From Weissella confusa (lineage in GTDB: Bacteria; Bacillota; Bacilli; Lactobacillales; Lactobacillaceae): a DNA stretch of 64,000 bases. The position numbers were made by a program, and so were the translations under genes. A model generated the notes under the pieces. It was not told the origin of the DNA. It did no database searches and saw only the letters and a list, made by a program, of their open reading frames with translations. Shown here piece after piece: positions 56,053 to 64,000 of the stretch. The stretch covers positions 1,892,501-1,956,500 of the forward strand of contig CP168942.1 in NCBI GenBank assembly GCA_041871065.1, read 5' to 3'. Each line of letters begins with the position of its first letter. Position 1 is the first letter of the stretch.

Positions 56053-56747
56053 TGATTCACTGGATTGAAACGACATTTCCAAATGTTTATCAACTTGGCT
56101 GGAGTGGTGACTACGGCTGGGGAATTGCCATCTGGCAAACTATTTACATGACCATCGGTTCAGCCTTCTTCGGTGGCTTGCTTGGGCTTGCTTTCGGAAC
56201 TGGTTTGGTGCTAACGACTGAAAACGGTATTACGCCGAACCGTACCGTATTCCAAATCTTGGATAAGGTCGTCTCTGTCGGCCGTGCCATTCCATTTATC
56301 ATCATGGTGGTGGCCTTCTCACCTTTGACGCAATTAATCGTTGGTACCACAATCGGTACGACGGCCGCCCTTGTGCCATTGTCATTGGGTGTCTTCCCAT
56401 TCTACGCTCGCCAAGTGCAAGTCGCTTTGTTGGGGGTTGATGCTGGTAAGGTTGAAGCCGCTCGTTCATTTGGTGCAACAAACTGGGACATCATTACTGA
56501 CGTTTACCTACGCGAAGGTCGTTCAGAATTGATTCGTGTCTCAACGGTTACGTTGATTAGCTTGGTTGGTTTGACAGCCATGGCTGGTGCTATCGGTGCC
56601 GGTGGACTTGGGACAACTGCTATCGTGACTGGTTACCAACGTTTCCAAAACGACGTTATGTGGTTGGCAACCATCATCATCTTGCTCCTTATCGTGTTGA
56701 TCCAATTCGTTGGTGACTTCTTCGCTAAGCGTGCACATCACGGATAA
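56052..56747 (+). CDS. metP: methionine ABC transporter permease
   Basis: 231 residues, about five to six helices, with the family coupling loop EAARSFGATNWDII. WQTIYMTIGSAFFGGLLG and GRAIPFIIMVVAFSP are typical MetI/MetP segments. Overlaps metN by one base (TAATG). Confidence 0.95.
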   Translation: MIHWIETTFPNVYQLGWSGDYGWGIAIWQTIYMTIGSAFFGGLLGLAFGTGLVLTTENGITPNRTVFQILDKVVSVGRAIPFIIMVVAFSPLTQLIVGTTIGTTAALVPLSLGVFPFYARQVQVALLGVDAGKVEAARSFGATNWDIITDVYLREGRSELIRVSTVTLISLVGLTAMAGAIGAGGLGTTAIVTGYQRFQNDVMWLATIIILLLIVLIQFVGDFFAKRAHHG

Positions 56748-56754
56748 TTAATTT

Positions 56755-56786
56755 AAGCCTGGTCTCATCCGTTGAGGCCAGGCTTT
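56755..56786 (+). terminator. intrinsic terminator of metQNP
   Basis: AAGCCTGGnCTCA and TGAGnCCAGGCTT, then T6. Confidence 0.9.
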
Positions 56787-56858
56787 TTTCGTGTGTTATT
56801 CCCCATTCTCCATGTACAATAAGTGAAGTCAAATACGTAAAGAAAGGCGGCTCATATT

Positions 56859-57578
56859 TTGAAATTCATCGCATTTTTAAAGTGGCTCATCTGGCTCGTC
56901 ATTGGTTTCTTCATTAGTGGTGTGATTGGCATTGTCATCGACAAAAGCAATCTCATGACAAATTTATTTGGCAGCCTTGGCACAACGATTGGGACACAAA
57001 TCAACGATATCTGGTGGTTCCTGCCACTAGCGCTACTCAATATTCTCCTCTTCCACTACGCCATCGGTTGGTGGGGTGCAAAAGCCGGACTTGCTTGGTT
57101 ACTCTTATTACCATACTTGCTCTACGCGGTTGTCAGCACGATCGCCCAAGGGATTACCTGGAATACCACAGCCGTAGTTTATCTGATCGGCGCTTTGGTG
57201 GTTGGGTTGACCGAAGAATACATCTTCCGTGGCGCTTTGTTTGCATCCTTCAAGAAAGCCGGGGTTGGTGATACAGCACTTATCGTTGTATCAGCTCTTA
57301 TCTTCGCTGCATTCCACTTGGTAAATGGCCTTGCAGGTGGCAACTTAATTGCCCTAGTATTCCAAGTACTATTTACATTTGGATTAGGCATTTTCCTCGG
57401 GGTCATCTATCTAAAGACAAAGGCGCTACTACCCATCGCATTCGCACACGGTTTCTACGACTTTTCAGTCCTAGCACCAGGTCATGCCCTGTTTAACATG
57501 GGTGGTATTACCAACATTCTTATTTTAACAATTGCACTTATTATTCTCGGAGTTGTTTACCAGAAGAAAATTGCATAA
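56859..57578 (+). CDS. CPBP-family intramembrane metalloprotease
   Basis: 239 residues with about seven to eight helices. Catalytic motifs: EEYIFRGAL (EExxxR), FAAFHLVNG (second His) and FAHGFYDF. Begins with TTG at 56859 after AAAGGCGG. Members are CAAX-type proteases, some linked to bacteriocin immunity or peptide processing; no bacteriocin gene is adjacent. Confidence 0.88.
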   Translation: MKFIAFLKWLIWLVIGFFISGVIGIVIDKSNLMTNLFGSLGTTIGTQINDIWWFLPLALLNILLFHYAIGWWGAKAGLAWLLLLPYLLYAVVSTIAQGITWNTTAVVYLIGALVVGLTEEYIFRGALFASFKKAGVGDTALIVVSALIFAAFHLVNGLAGGNLIALVFQVLFTFGLGIFLGVIYLKTKALLPIAFAHGFYDFSVLAPGHALFNMGGITNILILTIALIILGVVYQKKIA

Positions 57579-57580
57579 CA

Positions 57581-57606
57581 AAAGGCAGCTCAACCGAGCT
57601 GCCTTT
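57581..57606. terminator. bidirectional intrinsic terminator
   Basis: AAAGGCAGCTC, AACC loop, GAGCTGCCTTT, between convergent CPBP and SPFH genes. Confidence 0.92.
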
Positions 57607-57610
57607 TCGT

Positions 57611-58486
57611 TTACTTTTGATTTGTGTTTAGAAGCTGTCCAGCGACCTTTAGTTCACCAAGGGCATCAATAGCTGTATTCGGTACGATAACCGTGTTAGC
57701 AGGGCTCTTAGCAACGTCTCTGAAGGCGTCAATGTTTTGAGCGACCAAGTAGTTTGCATCAACCGTACTCAAAATATCATTTGCCTTTTGGATACGATAT
57801 GCCTCAGCATCTGCCGCCAAACGTACAGCCTTGGCATTAGCTTCAGCTGTTGAAACCAAGGCATCGTTCTGTGCCTTCGTCGTTAGCTCGATTGAACGTG
57901 CCTCACCTTCGGCACGCGCAATCGCAGCTTCACGTTCACGCGTGGCATTGATTTGCTTATTCATTGATTCTTGAATCTCAGGCGTTGGTTGAATGGTATC
58001 AATATTAATACGATCAACATTTACACCATAAGCATCCGTAATCGAACCCAGTTCCTTGCTTAGGGCTGCGTTAATACGCTCTGTCCCATTCAAGACTTCG
58101 TTCAAATCCATCGTACCAATAATGCCTCGCAAATGTGCACGTGATTGTTGCACCATCGACTTTACTGAGTCCGCGTTCTCAAACGTAAACTTGTATGGAT
58201 CCGTTACGTGATAGTTCAATGACAATGAAATAATAACTTCAGCGTTATCACGTGAGATGACACTTTGCTCGCTTAGGCGCAAGGGTACCTGTGCCAAGTC
58301 AACACGGTCAACACGCGTGATGAATGGCATCACAACGTGCAAACCAGGCGCAATTTGGCGTTGATATTTACCAAGCACTGAAACCATACCCACCATGTTC
58401 TGTGGAATGATGCGAATACCAGTAAACACAACAAACGCCAATATAATTAACAACAATACAATTAACACACTAAATAAGATCATCAT
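57611..58486 (-). CDS. SPFH/band 7 (stomatin-like) membrane protein
   Basis: About 291 residues: one N-terminal membrane helix, the SPFH domain (GLHVVMPFITRVDRVDLAQVPLRL, LRGIIGTMDLNEVLNG) and a C-terminal coiled coil rich in Ala and Glu (REREAAIARAEGEARSIEL). Such proteins form membrane rings or microdomains and often pair with NfeD proteins. GGGGG lies just before two adjacent ATG codons at 58486 and 58483. It follows and overlaps a small NfeD-like gene. Confidence 0.93.
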   Translation of the reverse strand: MMILFSVLIVLLLIILAFVVFTGIRIIPQNMVGMVSVLGKYQRQIAPGLHVVMPFITRVDRVDLAQVPLRLSEQSVISRDNAEVIISLSLNYHVTDPYKFTFENADSVKSMVQQSRAHLRGIIGTMDLNEVLNGTERINAALSKELGSITDAYGVNVDRINIDTIQPTPEIQESMNKQINATREREAAIARAEGEARSIELTTKAQNDALVSTAEANAKAVRLAADAEAYRIQKANDILSTVDANYLVAQNIDAFRDVAKSPANTVIVPNTAIDALGELKVAGQLLNTNQK

Positions 58487-58679
58487 TATCCCCCATTTCA
58501 ACCAACATAACCTTATTACCTATTACATCGTCAATTATAACAGTATCACCAATCTTAAACTGAGACGGATTGTTAACTTGATAATAAATACCGTTAAGTT
58601 TTAGCATATCATCCGTATAATTATCGTCTGTTAAGGTAATGATTTCTTGCTTGAGACGATCATCGAAATTATAAGCCAT
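58470..58679 (-). CDS. small NfeD-type OB-fold protein (a)
   Basis: 69 residues, soluble. The C-terminal half (LKLNGIYYQVNNPSQFKIGD, then TVIIDDVIGNKVMLVEM) resembles the OB domain of NfeD, without the membrane helices or protease part. The ribosome site is weak; it starts 2 bp after the stop of the upstream mini-NfeD gene and its end overlaps the SPFH start, so translational coupling is likely. Confidence 0.68.
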   Translation of the reverse strand: MAYNFDDRLKQEIITLTDDNYTDDMLKLNGIYYQVNNPSQFKIGDTVIIDDVIGNKVMLVEMGDNDDLI

Positions 58680-58680
58680 A

Positions 58681-58881
58681 TTAGTTGTTACGCTGCAACT
58701 TCTCTAGTGCCACCGTGCCCGCTGAAACCCCGGTAACTCGCACAGAATCCCCAATCTGCAACCCATCAAAACAACGATATGGATAACGCTGTCCCTTGAT
58801 CCAAACTTTATCAGACGTTAGACTCCCCGGCGTCAAATGAAACGTCATATTTAAAATGCTATCATCCATGTGTGCGTTCAT
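58681..58881 (-). CDS. small NfeD-type OB-fold protein (b)
   Basis: 66 residues from MNAHMDDSIL at 58881 behind AGGGG. KVWIKGQRYPYRCFDGLQIG, then DSVRVTGVSAGTVALEKL is the NfeD OB pattern. The longer frame to 59007 runs through the promoter and is not used. First gene of the SPFH operon. Confidence 0.72.
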   Translation of the reverse strand: MNAHMDDSILNMTFHLTPGSLTSDKVWIKGQRYPYRCFDGLQIGDSVRVTGVSAGTVALEKLQRNN

Positions 58882-58918
58882 AATATAATCCCCCTGTAAT
58901 ATCAGTAAGTTTACATAC

Positions 58919-58947
58919 ATTATAGACACATCAACCACCAAGGTAAA
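58919..58947 (-). promoter_or_regulatory. promoter of the NfeD-like/SPFH operon
   Basis: Minus strand: -35 TTTACC, 17-bp spacer, -10 TATAAT. Confidence 0.72.
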
Positions 58948-58949
58948 CA

Positions 58950-58981
58950 AAAAGCCTTTAAATCGGACCGACCGACTTAAA
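58950..58981 (-). terminator. probable terminator of the ribosomal operon
   Basis: TTTAAGTCGG and CCGATTTAAA form a 10-bp stem (one G-U) with a 5-nt loop, followed by GGCTTTTTG on the minus strand. It lies about 145 bp after rplQ. Confidence 0.6.
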
Positions 58982-59124
58982 GACAAAAGTATACAAAAAA
59001 ACCTCACACATTACTGGTGCGACACAAGTGCCATTCAACCTAGACTTGGCTTAAAGCCATCATCGTAGCGGTTTATACCATGTAACATGAGAGATTTCAT
59101 TGTTTTATTAATTAACCAATGAAA

Positions 59125-59511
59125 TTAGTCAACCAATTCCAAGATAACCATTGGTGCAGCGTCTCCACGACGTTGTACCGTCTTCAAGATACGAGTGTAA
59201 CCACCCGCACGGCCCTCAAAGCGAGGTGCAACATCGTTGAACAAGTGTTGCAAAGCCGTTTCTACCTTAACCTTGTTATCTTCAGTCGTTTGTACGTCTG
59301 CAACAACGTTACGTACGAAAGCAGCGGCCTTACGGCGTGAAGCCAAGTCACCACGCTTACCCAACGTAATCATCTTCTCTGCAGTACGACGAACTTCCTT
59401 AGCGCGGGCTTCTGTCGTTTGAATGCGACCGTTGATCAACAAAGCAGTCGTCAAATCACGCAACATAGCCTTACGTTGTGAGCTAGTACGTCCCAACTTG
59501 CGGTATCCCAT
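59125..59511 (-). CDS. rplQ: 50S ribosomal protein L17
   Basis: 128 residues: [22 protein letters not shown] at the start and [19 protein letters not shown] near the end. Last gene of the large ribosomal operon. In relatives the ecfA1 gene follows; here it does not. Confidence 0.98.
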   Translation of the reverse strand: MGYRKLGRTSSQRKAMLRDLTTALLINGRIQTTEARAKEVRRTAEKMITLGKRGDLASRRKAAAFVRNVVADVQTTEDNKVKVETALQHLFNDVAPRFEGRAGGYTRILKTVQRRGDAAPMVILELVD

Positions 59512-59549
59512 GAGTATGTCCTCCTTTACTTGGAATTCTATCGTTTAAT

Positions 59550-60494
59550 CTAATCTTCCTTGCGGAACCCTAAACCGAGCACTGCCAGCTTTTCCTGGAT
59601 TTCGTCAAGTGATTTCCGACCGAGGTTTCGTACAGACATCATTTGAGTCTCTGTACGCTCCGTCAACTCTTGCACAGAGTTGATCCCGGCCCTTTTGAGA
59701 CAATTATAAGAACGAACTGACAAGTCCAACTCTTCAATAGGAGTGTCGGCATGCTTGCTAGTTGGTACTTCTTCCTTGTCTACCATCACTTGTGTGTTAA
59801 CCGCGCGTTCTGACAATTCAACAAATGAGTTCAAGTGGTCTGACATGATACGGGCTGCCAATGAAATAGCTTCAGTAGCAGTCAATGATCCATCAGTCCA
59901 GATGTCCAAAGTCAACTTGTCAAAGTCATCACGTTGTCCCACACGAGTGTTCTCAACTTGATAGTTTACGCGTTCGATTGGGGTAAAGATTGAATCAATT
60001 GCTAGAACGCCAATTGGCATTTCTTCATGCAATTCCTTATTCTGGTCCGCTGACACATAACCACGTCCGCGTTCTGCAGACAAAGTCATGTGCAACGTAG
60101 CCCCAGCCGCAACAGTGGCAATGTGAAGATCCTTGTTCAAGATCTCTACATCACTATCTCCAGCGATGTCGCCGGCCGTCACAGTAGCGGGACCGGTTAC
60201 GTTAACTTCGAGCGTCTTCGCTTCATCACTATCGATGCGCATTGAAACCTTCTTGAGGTTCAAGATGATTTGCGTTACATCTTCAACGACACCTTCGACC
60301 GTTGAAAACTCATGCAAAACGCCATCAATTTGTACTGAATTGATTGCCGCACCAGGCAATGAAGACAACAATACACGGCGTAGGGAGTTACCCAAAGTAG
60401 TTCCGTAACCACGTTCAAGCGGCTCAACCACAAACTTACCGTAATTGCTATCCTCTTCAACCAGCGTAATCTTTGGGTTTTCGAATTCAAGCAT
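59550..60494 (-). CDS. rpoA: DNA-directed RNA polymerase subunit alpha
   Basis: 314 residues from [10 protein letters not shown] at 60494 behind AAAGGGG. N-terminal assembly domain ([18 protein letters not shown]) and C-terminal DNA-binding domain ([29 protein letters not shown]). The frame to 60545 is an upstream extension without a ribosome site. Confidence 0.98.
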   Translation of the reverse strand: MLEFENPKITLVEEDSNYGKFVVEPLERGYGTTLGNSLRRVLLSSLPGAAINSVQIDGVLHEFSTVEGVVEDVTQIILNLKKVSMRIDSDEAKTLEVNVTGPATVTAGDIAGDSDVEILNKDLHIATVAAGATLHMTLSAERGRGYVSADQNKELHEEMPIGVLAIDSIFTPIERVNYQVENTRVGQRDDFDKLTLDIWTDGSLTATEAISLAARIMSDHLNSFVELSERAVNTQVMVDKEEVPTSKHADTPIEELDLSVRSYNCLKRAGINSVQELTERTETQMMSVRNLGRKSLDEIQEKLAVLGLGFRKED

Positions 60495-60545
60495 ACTGTT
60501 TGTTACCCCTTTCAAAGCATTGTGTGAACTAGTTGCAACTGGCAA

Positions 60546-60932
60546 TTAGACACGACGACGCTTTGGTGGACGTGAACCGTTGTGTGGTACAGGAGTAACG
60601 TCCTTAATTGACGTAACTTCCAAACCAGCAGCGGCCAACGCACGGATAGCGGCTTCACGACCTGAACCAGGTCCCTTAACAGTGACCTCAACAGTCTTCA
60701 TGCCGTTTTCCATAGCACCCTTGGCAGCAGCCTCAGCAGCCATTTGCGCAGCAAATGGCGTTGACTTACGGCTACCCTTAAATCCAAGAGAACCAGCTGA
60801 TGACCAAGCAACGGCGTTACCTTGAACGTCCGTGATCATCACAATCGTGTTGTTGAACGTTGCGTGGATGTGTGCAACACCTGACTCAATATTCTTCTTT
60901 ACACGACGCTTACGATTAGTACGACCTGCCAT
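60546..60932 (-). CDS. rpsK: 30S ribosomal protein S11
   Basis: 128 residues from [14 protein letters not shown] at 60932; THATFNNT-like [30 protein letters not shown] and [13 protein letters not shown] are conserved. Confidence 0.98.
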   Translation of the reverse strand: MAGRTNRKRRVKKNIESGVAHIHATFNNTIVMITDVQGNAVAWSSAGSLGFKGSRKSTPFAAQMAAEAAAKGAMENGMKTVEVTVKGPGSGREAAIRALAAAGLEVTSIKDVTPVPHNGSRPPKRRRV

Positions 60933-60966
60933 AATCAAGTAATCTCCTTTCTTTACAAATTAAGAA

Positions 60967-61332
60967 TTACTTCTTCTTACCTGCAATTGCAACAGCTGGG
61001 CCCTTACGCGTACGGGCATTGTTCTTCGTGTTTTGACCACGAACAGGCAAGCCCTTACGGTGACGGATACCACGGTATGATGCAATTTCTTGCAATGCCT
61101 TAATGTTCAATGAGATTTCGCGACGCAAGTCACCTTCCACCTTGATACCGTCTACGACGGCACGGATGGCGTCCTCTTGGTCGGGCGTCAAATCACGAAC
61201 ACGTACGTCTTCAGAAACCTTAGCTTCTTCCAACACCTTCTTGGCAGTTGCGTTACCGATTCCATATACATATGTCAATGCGATCACGACACGCTTGTCG
61301 CGAGGCAAATCAACACCAGCAATACGAGCCAT
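60967..61332 (-). CDS. rpsM: 30S ribosomal protein S13
   Basis: 121 residues: [36 protein letters not shown] and a basic tail. Standard position between rpmJ and rpsK. Confidence 0.98.
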   Translation of the reverse strand: MARIAGVDLPRDKRVVIALTYVYGIGNATAKKVLEEAKVSEDVRVRDLTPDQEDAIRAVVDGIKVEGDLRREISLNIKALQEIASYRGIRHRKGLPVRGQNTKNNARTRKGPAVAIAGKKK

Positions 61333-61383
61333 TACGATTACCTCCTATATAAGATTTAAAAAGTTTTTGTGTCAAAATGCAAA

Positions 61384-61503
61384 TTATGCACCTTGGCGTT
61401 GCTTGTGCTTAGGGTTTGCTGAGCAAATCACCATCACACGACCGTTACGCTTGATAACCTTGCAGTTATCGCACATAGGCTTAACAGATGGACGAACCTT
61501 CAT
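61384..61503 (-). CDS. rpmJ: 50S ribosomal protein L36
   Basis: 39 residues, [20 protein letters not shown] with zinc ligands Cys-Cys-Cys-His (CDNC, C, H). Missed by length-limited gene finding but universal at this position. Confidence 0.96.
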   Translation of the reverse strand: MKVRPSVKPMCDNCKVIKRNGRVMVICSANPKHKQRQGA

Positions 61504-61536
61504 GGTATTTACCTCCCTTGGATTTTTTATGGTTGA

Positions 61537-61752
61537 CTACTTAAAGCGGTACGTAATACGTCCCTTAGTCAAATCATATGGCGACATTTCAACCGTCACA
61601 CGATCACCAGGCAAAATGCGGATAAAGTTCTTACGAATCTTCCCTGACACGTGAGCTAGAATGGCGGCGCCGTTTTCCAATTCAACGGTAAACATGGCAT
61701 TTGGCAAAGTTTCCTTTACCACACCAGAAATTTCAATAACATCGTTGGCCAC
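61537..61752 (-). CDS. infA: translation initiation factor IF-1
   Basis: 71 residues, an S1/OB fold: [48 protein letters not shown] precedes the start. Downstream of its own probable promoter. Confidence 0.97.
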   Translation of the reverse strand: MANDVIEISGVVKETLPNAMFTVELENGAAILAHVSGKIRKNFIRILPGDRVTVEMSPYDLTKGRITYRFK

Positions 61753-61795
61753 GTTGCTGCCTCCTTAGTTGTGACATTGGAGAACGTAACAAGTA

Positions 61796-61825
61796 ATTAT
61801 AACATGCTCTCTTACAATTTAACAA
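61796..61825 (-). promoter_or_regulatory. internal promoter before infA
   Basis: Minus strand: -35 TTGTTA, 18-bp spacer, -10 TATAAT, between adk and infA. Confidence 0.6.
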
Positions 61826-61843
61826 GAAAGCTTCCCGGAATAA

Positions 61844-62413
61844 TTACGCGTTCTTCAAATTATCAAGTAACGTCTTTACATCAGCGAACACTACATCAAG
61901 CTCGCGAGCACCATCGATCTTGTGCAAAATGCCCTTTTCGGCATAAAACTCAGCGATAGGCTCAGTAAGCTTTCCGTTAACGTCCAAGCGATTCTTAATC
62001 ACTTCAGGCGTATCGTCTGCACGGCCACGGGCCATCATACGATCAACCAAAACATCAGCATCAGCAGTGAAGTAAAGAACGCCGTCCAATGAACGACCAT
62101 CCTTTGCCAACATCTCATCCAATGCCTTAGCTTGGTCCAAGTTACGAGGGAATCCATCAAGGATGAATCCAACCTTCGTATCCTCTTCAGCCAAGCGTTC
62201 AGCAACGATACCGTTAGTAACTTCGTCTGGGACCAAGTTACCAGCATCCATGAATGACTTTGCCTTCATACCGAGTTCAGTCTCGTTAGCCATGGCAGCA
62301 CGGAACATGTCGCCCGTACTGATGTGCGGCAAGTTGTACTCTTCAACAATCTTCGCAGCTTGGGTACCCTTACCAACACCTGGCAAGCCCAATAGCATGA
62401 TATTCAAACTCAT
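61844..62413 (-). CDS. adk: adenylate kinase
   Basis: 189 residues, the short form lacking the zinc-binding LID insert. P-loop GLPGVGKGTQA, HISTGDMFRA, and LDGFPRNLDQA are intact. Balances AMP, ADP and ATP. Overlaps secY by 4 bp. Confidence 0.97.
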   Translation of the reverse strand: MSLNIMLLGLPGVGKGTQAAKIVEEYNLPHISTGDMFRAAMANETELGMKAKSFMDAGNLVPDEVTNGIVAERLAEEDTKVGFILDGFPRNLDQAKALDEMLAKDGRSLDGVLYFTADADVLVDRMMARGRADDTPEVIKNRLDVNGKLTEPIAEFYAEKGILHKIDGARELDVVFADVKTLLDNLKNA

Positions 62414-63717
62414 TTTGCTTCGACTCCTTCTTGAATAAATCCAACATATTGCCGCTTCATCATCAATCCTTCAAGTTGGCGAATCAGATCAATTGCCACA
62501 CCAATGACAATCAATACTGATGTTCCTGACATTCCAAGGTTACTATCCAACCCGAAGATGTGTGTTGCTAGAATTGGTGCCAAAGCGACAAATCCTAGGA
62601 ACAAAGCGCCGACAACTGACAAACGCATCAGCAAACCAGACAACCACTTTTCAGTGGCACGTCCTGGCCAGACGCCCACAATGTAACTACCTTGCTTTTG
62701 CAAGTTCTCCGCAACCTTTTCAGGGTTAACCTGAACGAATGCATAAAAGAACGTAAACAAGATAATCAACAATGTGTAAACAATACCACCCTGCATTGTC
62801 TGCATTGATAGGTATTGCATCAAAGTGTTGTACCAACCTGCGTCCGCAAACTTACTTGCAAATGCTTGCAAGATCGTTTGTGGCGTTACCAACAATGATG
62901 AAGCGAAGATAACAGGAATAACACCCGCAACATTAATCTTCAACGGTAGGTAAGATGAGTTACCTGAACCAGTTGAACGACGTGTATATTGCATTGGAAT
63001 CTTGCGAATCGCTTGGTTGAACCACGTAACAAACGCGATAACCAAAACGAAAATCAACAAGATACCAACCAAGAATGCCCACCCACGCGCTGGGTCGTCA
63101 CCTTGTAGGACGTGTTCCTTGAACAGTTGGTATACACCTGCTGGCACACGCGCAATGATACCAGCAAAAATCAACATTGAGACACCTTGACCGAGTCCGC
63201 GCTCAGTGATCATCTCACCCAACCAAACAGCAAACATAGTTCCTGCAGTTAGGATGAAACCGATCAACAAGTACGTCTCCAAATTTGGTGTCTTAACCAA
63301 ATTCACTTGACTCAGTTGATTGAATCCAGCGGTGATTCCAATTGATTGGACAAACGCTAGAACAATAGTCAAATAGCGGGTCACTTGGTTCAACTTACGT
63401 CGACCAACTTCACCTTGTTTCGACCATTCAACAAATCGTGGCACAATATCCATTTGTAGGAGCTGTACCACGATTTGAGCAGTAACGTATGGTGAAACAC
63501 CCATTGCGAACAATGAGTAATTTGTAAGTCCACCACCGCTAAACATATTCAAAATGCTGCCGAGCCCAGAATTTGCTACCTCAGTAAGTGCTGCCGTGTT
63601 AATACCCGGCACAGTAATGTAGGCACCCAATCGGTAAACAATCAGAATCCCTAAGGTAAAGAACAACTTTTTACGGATGTCCTTTTCCTTAAGTGAGTTG
63701 AGCACGGTTTTCAGCAT
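62410..63717 (-). CDS. secY: preprotein translocase subunit SecY
   Basis: 435 residues, ten membrane helices. ITVPGIN near the N-terminus, FSGGGLTNYSLFAMGVSPYV (plug region), and TSYLPLKIN-type SSYLPLKINVAGVIP are conserved. Protein-conducting channel with SecE. Overlaps rplO by one base. Confidence 0.98.
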   Translation of the reverse strand: MLKTVLNSLKEKDIRKKLFFTLGILIVYRLGAYITVPGINTAALTEVANSGLGSILNMFSGGGLTNYSLFAMGVSPYVTAQIVVQLLQMDIVPRFVEWSKQGEVGRRKLNQVTRYLTIVLAFVQSIGITAGFNQLSQVNLVKTPNLETYLLIGFILTAGTMFAVWLGEMITERGLGQGVSMLIFAGIIARVPAGVYQLFKEHVLQGDDPARGWAFLVGILLIFVLVIAFVTWFNQAIRKIPMQYTRRSTGSGNSSYLPLKINVAGVIPVIFASSLLVTPQTILQAFASKFADAGWYNTLMQYLSMQTMQGGIVYTLLIILFTFFYAFVQVNPEKVAENLQKQGSYIVGVWPGRATEKWLSGLLMRLSVVGALFLGFVALAPILATHIFGLDSNLGMSGTSVLIVIGVAIDLIRQLEGLMMKRQYVGFIQEGVEAK

Positions 63718-64000
63718 TAGATCACCTCAGTCTTACCACCGGCAGCTTCAATAGCCGTAACAGCAGCGGCTGAGAACTTGTTTGCCTTAACAGTCAATGA
63801 CTTTTCCAATTGACCGTTAGCCAAGATCTTAATGCCACTCAATTCGTTCTTAACGATACCAGCTTCGACCAACAATGCTGGTGAAACTTCAGTTCCGTTA
63901 TCGAATTGGTTCAACACATCAAGGTTCACAACAGCGAATTCCTTGCGGTTGATGTTAGTAAATCCACGCTTTGGCTTACGACGGAACAAAGGCATTTGTC
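63717..64000 (-). CDS. rplO: 50S ribosomal protein L15 (C-terminal part)
   Basis: The window ends inside the gene; 94 codons are visible. [14 protein letters not shown] and [18 protein letters not shown] identify L15, the standard gene before secY. Confidence 0.96.
   Translation of the reverse strand, partial: QMPLFRRKPKRGFTNINRKEFAVVNLDVLNQFDNGTEVSPALLVEAGIVKNELSGIKILANGQLEKSLTVKANKFSAAAVTAIEAAGGKTEVI

Noticed and set aside
58882..59007. N-terminal extension of the first mini-NfeD protein
   Set aside because: It runs through the promoter (58919-58947) and probable terminator; the ATG at 58881 has a clear ribosome site.

Overview
The window looks like chromosome of a heterofermentative lactic acid bacterium of the Weissella/Leuconostoc group. 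Support comes from intermediate G+C, strong Gly-Gly-Ala-Gly-Gly ribosome sites, D-lactate dehydrogenase without an L-type enzyme nearby, pyruvate oxidase, an acetoin/diacetyl-type reductase, T-box and CtsR/CcpA control elements, and Lactobacillales gene orders. Genus is an inference from gene content. Most genes are on the minus strand, so operons mostly read from high to low coordinates. There are no rRNA or tRNA genes, no prophage and no CRISPR array.

Region by region: 0.1-3 kb holds a PTS EIIB domain, an EIIC membrane protein and D-lactate dehydrogenase. 3-10 kb is the housekeeping block uvrA, small basic gene, rapZ, yvcK, whiA, and clpP with a CtsR site. 10-14 kb has a drug-type MFS pump and an operon of a two-helix membrane protein, a HerA-like ATPase and a PAP2 phosphatase. 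14-17.2 kb is a GH13 alpha-glucosidase gene cut by a complete IS3-family element with a 3-bp target duplication. 17.3-24.9 kb carries an aldo/keto reductase, a uracil-DNA glycosylase, CcpA-type pyruvate oxidase, a surface protein joining leucine-rich repeats to a heme-binding-type NEAT domain, an MFS pump and a DUF805 protein. 25-29.4 kb is ecfA1-ecfA2-ecfT-truA plus rplM-rpsI. 29.5-35.8 kb has an RNA methyltransferase, a type II NADH dehydrogenase with a fused membrane domain, a manganese-type ABC transporter and a beta-lactamase-like protein. 35.8-41.5 kb is mrnC-rlmB-sigH-rpmG-secE-nusG-rplKA-rplJL.

41.6-46.9 kb is sulfur metabolism: a Met T-box leader in front of a MetE-like enzyme, a MetQ-like binding protein and luxS, then an SDR gene and cysS. 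47-50.2 kb is a cobalamin-linked cluster: an ECF S-component, a DUF4430 protein and an adenosylcobalamin-dependent ribonucleotide reductase gene that carries both a frameshift and a stop. 50.5-52.8 kb is NAD salvage (pncB-nadE). 53.7-56.7 kb is a second Met T-box in front of metQ-metN-metP. 56.9-58.9 kb has a CPBP protease and an SPFH protein with two tiny NfeD-type proteins. 59.1-64 kb is the end of the large ribosomal/secretion operon (rplO-secY-adk-infA-rpmJ-rpsM-rpsK-rpoA-rplQ).

Themes: methionine supply is under two T-boxes; cofactor capture (B12, possibly heme, manganese, niacin) is prominent; and gene decay is visible in two metabolic genes. Most interesting for follow-up are the NEAT-LRR protein, the B12/ribonucleotide-reductase cluster with its double lesion, the SPFH plus two mini-NfeD operon, the HerA operon, and the repeat-flanked SDR cassette.
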